From Clostridia bacterium (GTDB lineage: Bacteria > Bacillota > Clostridia > Lachnospirales > Anaerotignaceae): 64,000 nucleotides of DNA. The position numbers and the translations under genes are program-made. The notes below the pieces were generated by a model. That model worked only from the letters and a program-made list of their open reading frames with translations. It ran no database searches and was not told where the DNA came from. Below, one piece after another: positions 61,256-64,000 of this stretch; positions within the stretch are counted from its first letter, which is position 1, and the number at the start of each line of letters is the position of its first letter. The stretch lies in assembly GCA_022651385.1 (NCBI GenBank), contig JALCQR010000001.1, positions 124,001 to 188,000 on the forward strand. The letters run 5' to 3'.

Positions 61256-62527
61256 ATGAAAAAGTTTATAGCGGCAACTGCAATTTTTACAATGCTTATT
61301 TCTTCATCTGCATATGCGTATACGGATAATCATATAACAAAGGATATGCCGACAGCACTTGACAGAACAGTTAAATCTGAGCTTGTAATTGAGGCGTCTG
61401 ATGATTTTGCATCGTGCGATGGAAATACGTCTTTTTATTTGGACCTTTCAAATGCTGAGTGGGACTGTGACACAAGCGGCGAATTTGAGACAGGAATAGA
61501 TTATAATTGTGTATCAGAAACAGAAATGATTGTAACGGTTGACACTAAGGAATTTGACGCAACTAAAAATGACATAGAAATACCTATTACGGCTAAAGTA
61601 CAGGAGACAGGTGTAGCATCTGTTACAATTAACCCAAGTGATTCACCGGTTTCTTCCGGTACATATATATTTGCACACAGCGGCTATCCTGCTATGGATA
61701 TAGTAATATCGCCTTCAACTAAAGCGGAAGCTTTTGATATGACAATAGAAGACGATTATCCATACAGCACCGTAAACGGAAGAATTTTTAAACTACAGCT
61801 TGAAAACGGATTTGTGTTTACAGGAGAATGTGACGCAAGCGGTACCGGAAAATTTAAAAACAAAGTGGAATTCAGTAAATATTCAGACAGTATAGCTTAT
61901 ATAAGCCTTTCATCAGACTCCGATGCATCAACGGGTACGATAGTATTGAAAAATATCGGAATTGAGCATACCGACAAAAGTACTGCCGGAGACATATATA
62001 TGAGCATAGGCGCAATAAATACTTCTGGTTATTCTGGCAGAGTGAAAATAGGCACATATAAACCGTCTGAAACAAAAACTGATGACAATAATAATACTGG
62101 AAATACAAGCAATGCCGACAAGGAATATGTAAAATTTAAAATCGGAAGCGGAAAATATTATGTATCAAGCGACGGGGCATATTATCTTATAGACAGTGAA
62201 AACAGCGGTGTTTTGCCTTTTATTGATGAAAATGACAGAGCAATGGTGCCTTTGAGAGCTGTTGCAAATGCTTTGGGAATAAATGACATAAAATGGGACG
62301 ATTCAAGTAAAACAGTTACATTCACAAATTCGGAAGATACTGTAAAAATTAAAATAGGTGAAAATAAAATAACCGTAAACAGTACCGAAGTTTCAATTGA
62401 TACTGCTGCTGTAATAAAAGACAACAGGACATTTATTCCTTTAAGAGCTGTTGCAAATGCTTTTGGTATACAAGATGAAAACATTGTTTGGGACGAAGGC
62501 ACAAAAACAATAAAAATATATAAATAA
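61256..62527 (+). CDS. Secreted protein with C-terminal copper-amine-oxidase-N domain repeats
   Basis: 423 residues with AGGAGG before the ATG and a signal peptide ending near residue 20 (AYA-YT). Residues about 40-270 are beta-rich and unassigned, with a DDNNNTGNTSN linker after. The C-terminus (about 300-423) is a Cu_amine_oxidN1 domain with two repeats: MVPLRAVANALGIN and FIPLRAVANAFGIQ. This module is common on clostridial surface proteins. A related domain occurs at 42135, there at the N-terminus. Function unknown, probably cell-surface. Confidence 0.85.
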   Translation: MKKFIAATAIFTMLISSSAYAYTDNHITKDMPTALDRTVKSELVIEASDDFASCDGNTSFYLDLSNAEWDCDTSGEFETGIDYNCVSETEMIVTVDTKEFDATKNDIEIPITAKVQETGVASVTINPSDSPVSSGTYIFAHSGYPAMDIVISPSTKAEAFDMTIEDDYPYSTVNGRIFKLQLENGFVFTGECDASGTGKFKNKVEFSKYSDSIAYISLSSDSDASTGTIVLKNIGIEHTDKSTAGDIYMSIGAINTSGYSGRVKIGTYKPSETKTDDNNNTGNTSNADKEYVKFKIGSGKYYVSSDGAYYLIDSENSGVLPFIDENDRAMVPLRAVANALGINDIKWDDSSKTVTFTNSEDTVKIKIGENKITVNSTEVSIDTAAVIKDNRTFIPLRAVANAFGIQDENIVWDEGTKTIKIYK

Positions 62528-62536
62528 TAATATCTA

Positions 62537-62782
62537 ATGGCATCTTCTTCCACGGAGTTTAAAGGCGGAAATGGTTGGAGAAATGAACGAAATAATGAAA
62601 ATACACATTTAAAAGGCAATCATGGGGCCGGAGGAAATGGATATAATAGACAACAGGACAATTTATATACGGCTTTTAATACTGTTATTTCGTATTTCTC
62701 TATAACGTACCTTTTTACATTTGTAGTTGCCATTATTGATAAATTTATTAGAAATTTAAGGAAGAAAACCGTTATTGCATAA
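62537..62782 (+). CDS. Doubtful 81-residue open frame with one membrane segment
   Basis: From the ATG at 62537 to the stop before the terminator at 62782. The N-terminal 40 residues are polar (Gly/Asn/Arg-rich); residues about 45-68 are hydrophobic (VISYFSITYLFTFVVAI), ending in a basic tail. No ribosome binding site precedes the ATG and I recognise no family. It may be a chance frame in the 3' untranslated part of the preceding gene. Kept at low confidence because its stop abuts the terminator. Confidence 0.25.
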   Translation: MASSSTEFKGGNGWRNERNNENTHLKGNHGAGGNGYNRQQDNLYTAFNTVISYFSITYLFTFVVAIIDKFIRNLRKKTVIA

Positions 62783-62825
62783 AAAAATACCTGTTCAGTA
62801 TTTTTGCTGAACAGGTATTTTTTTT
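62782..62825. terminator. Bidirectional terminator before the flavin reductase gene
   Basis: AAAAAAATACCTGTTCAG / CTGAACAGGTATTTTTTT, a long perfect stem, with runs on both sides. Confidence 0.92.
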
Positions 62826-63465
62826 AACTTTTTTTATGTTTATCTGATATAGCTTTTTTCTTTTTAGTTTTGTCTTTCATTACCGAATATCCAAATGTCC
62901 CAAGTTTTTCACCAAGAGTATAGTAGGCACCATGGGAATAACAAATTGGCTTTGTTTGTTCAAAGCAAAACTTGTTTGTTTTGTCAAAATACCTGCGGCT
63001 TACGTTAACAGCCAAAACTTCAGCGATAAACATATGATGTGTTCCAAGAGGTATTATTTCTTTTACTTTGCATTCTATGTTTACCGGACTTTCGGCAATT
63101 ATAGGTGCTTTTACATGTGATGCCTTAGCCGGTGTAAGGTGCATGTCTTTAAATTTGTCTGTGTCACGTCCGCTTTTTACTCCGCAATAGTCACAGGCTT
63201 TTGCAAGATTTTTGGTTGTGAGATTTATTACAAATTCGCCGCTTTTTTTAATTATTTCATAAGAATAACGCTCAGGACGTACTGAAATATATGTCATGGC
63301 AGGATTGGTGTTTACCGTTCCTGTCCATGCTATAGTAATTATGTTCATTTCTTTTCCATATTCACCGCAGCTGACCATAACTGCCGGTACGGGATAAACA
63401 AAGGTTCCGGCTTTCCACACTTCTTTTTCGTTATCCATTTCATTTTTATTATTATTCAAAAACAT
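62824..63465 (-). CDS. Flavin reductase / flavoredoxin-family FMN protein
   Basis: 213 residues from the ATG at 63465, with AAAGGA four bases upstream; the frame is open further 5' but without a site. The FMN-binding split barrel shows VMVSCGEYGKEMNIITIAW, NPAMTYISVRPERYS, FVINLTTKNLAKACDYCG and IPLGTHHMFIAEV. It binds FMN and probably passes electrons in an NAD(P)H-dependent reductase system. The C-terminal tail is Lys-rich. It is divergent from the RsmF-like gene. Confidence 0.9.
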   Translation of the reverse strand: MFLNNNKNEMDNEKEVWKAGTFVYPVPAVMVSCGEYGKEMNIITIAWTGTVNTNPAMTYISVRPERYSYEIIKKSGEFVINLTTKNLAKACDYCGVKSGRDTDKFKDMHLTPAKASHVKAPIIAESPVNIECKVKEIIPLGTHHMFIAEVLAVNVSRRYFDKTNKFCFEQTKPICYSHGAYYTLGEKLGTFGYSVMKDKTKKKKAISDKHKKS

Positions 63466-63588
63466 CAATCCTTTCACTAAAATAATTATATAAAAATCAG
63501 AATATTTGTAAAGAGTTTTTAAAAATGTTGAAATAGTACACATTTTAAAGTAACATAGTATATATTAAAATTTTGGAGGATAATAAAG

Positions 63589-64000
63589 GTGAAACTTCCT
63601 GAAAAATACATAGAGAGAATGAAAACTCTATTGGATAAAGAATATGATGATTATATGAAGTCTTTAGATGAAAAAAGTGTTAACGGAATAAGAATAAACA
63701 CTCTTAAAACAGATAAGGGCAGTTTTAAAAATATTTGTAATTGCCAGCTTGAAAATGTTAAATGGTGCGATGAGGGATTTTACTGCGGTGAAAATGATAA
63801 ACCGGGGAAAAGTATTTTTCATCATGCGGGGCTTTTTTATATTCAGGAACCAAGCGCTATGTCAGCGGCGTCTGTGCTTCCGTCAGGACGTGGAATGAAA
63901 ATTCTTGATATATGTGCTGCTCCCGGGGGAAAAACTACGCAGACAGCAGCCAAAATGGGAAACAGCGGACTGCTTTTTGCAAATGACATCAGCAGTGCAA
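63589..64000 (+). CDS. RsmF-type 16S rRNA (m5C) methyltransferase, 3' end outside window
   Basis: Starts at GTG 63589 with GGAGGA eight bases upstream and runs open past the window end, 137 residues visible. The N-terminal segment with SVNGIRINTLK is typical of the NOL1/NOP2/Sun N-terminal domain. HHAGLFYIQEPSAMSAA and the SAM-binding motif ILDICAAPGGKTTQ follow. This matches bacterial RsmF/YebU-like 5-methylcytosine rRNA methyltransferases. The catalytic Cys residues lie beyond the window, and RsmB cannot be wholly excluded. Confidence 0.88.
   Translation, partial: MKLPEKYIERMKTLLDKEYDDYMKSLDEKSVNGIRINTLKTDKGSFKNICNCQLENVKWCDEGFYCGENDKPGKSIFHHAGLFYIQEPSAMSAASVLPSGRGMKILDICAAPGGKTTQTAAKMGNSGLLFANDISSA

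Noticed and set aside
62640-62700. Possible decayed copy of the copper-amine-oxidase-N repeat (DNRT-like codons)
   Set aside because: The likeness covers only a few codons and ends quickly in a stop; chance is enough to explain it.
1-64000. tRNA, rRNA, CRISPR arrays, insertion sequences, prophage
   Set aside because: I looked for cloverleaf-type ends, regular spaced repeats, transposase-like proteins and phage genes and found none that I could support.

Overview
The window is low-GC DNA with dense, mostly co-oriented genes, strong GGAGG-type ribosome binding sites and many intrinsic terminators. A GerA-type germinant receptor operon, spoIIR, pyruvate:ferredoxin oxidoreductase, a lysine riboswitch, a TPP riboswitch, an LTA-synthase-like enzyme and an LCP ligase together point to an anaerobic, endospore-forming member of the Clostridia. 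I saw no rRNA, tRNA, insertion sequence, phage module or CRISPR array. This is chromosomal housekeeping sequence with some accessory pockets.

Layout. 1-2 kb: end of galE and a ROK glucokinase. 2-7.2 kb (minus): an XRE-cupin regulator followed by potA-potB-potC-potD; PotA is enlarged by two repeated beta-rich domains inserted in its TOBE region. A 55-residue membrane protein gene lies just upstream. 7.3-10 kb (plus): HAD phosphatase, an unknown protein with a His-rich tail, and a VOC protein. 10-13.5 kb: a compact MerR unit in which a DMT transporter and a Cys/Met PLP lyase each sit behind a promoter with the 19-bp spacer typical of MerR control, with a merR gene after them. The transporter frame carries exactly two internal TGA codons, both where its family has Trp. 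13.6-21.1 kb: LTA-synthase-like protein (minus), LCP protein, then a five-gene plus-strand run (small acidic protein, lipoprotein, Ogg glycosylase, DUF554 membrane protein, YbaK deacylase).

21.1-29.1 kb: gltB-gltD behind a leader with an anti-terminator/terminator pair, a double-OB SSB-like protein and a corrinoid adenosyltransferase. 29.1-32.7 kb (minus): lysine-riboswitch operon asd-dapA-dapB-GNAT. 32.8-35.2 kb (minus): TPP-riboswitch operon with a ThiY-like binding protein and an M20 hydrolase. 35.4-40.4 kb (minus): marR, RND adaptor, RND pump. 40.7-44.1 kb: Fe-S flavoprotein, truncated polysaccharide deacetylase, a copper-amine-oxidase-N domain protein and a TolC-like coiled-coil protein. 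44.1-48.3 kb: gerAA-gerAB-gerAC and spoIIR. 48.5-52.3 kb: class I aminotransferase, UDP-GlcNAc 2-epimerase, HAD phosphatase.

52.4-56.4 kb: a tightly packed trio (leucine-rich-repeat protein, VWA/metallopeptidase-like protein, MoxR-type AAA+ ATPase). The ATPase gene is broken by a one-base insertion in a T run. 57.0-60.5 kb: nifJ. 60.7-64 kb: dUTPase, a second copper-amine-oxidase-N protein, a flavin reductase and the start of an RsmF-type rRNA methyltransferase.

The points most worth following up are the TGA-for-Trp transporter with its twin MerR promoters, the enlarged PotA, the gltB attenuator, the TPP-controlled ThiY/M20 pair without permease or ATPase, and the LRR-VWA-AAA+ trio.
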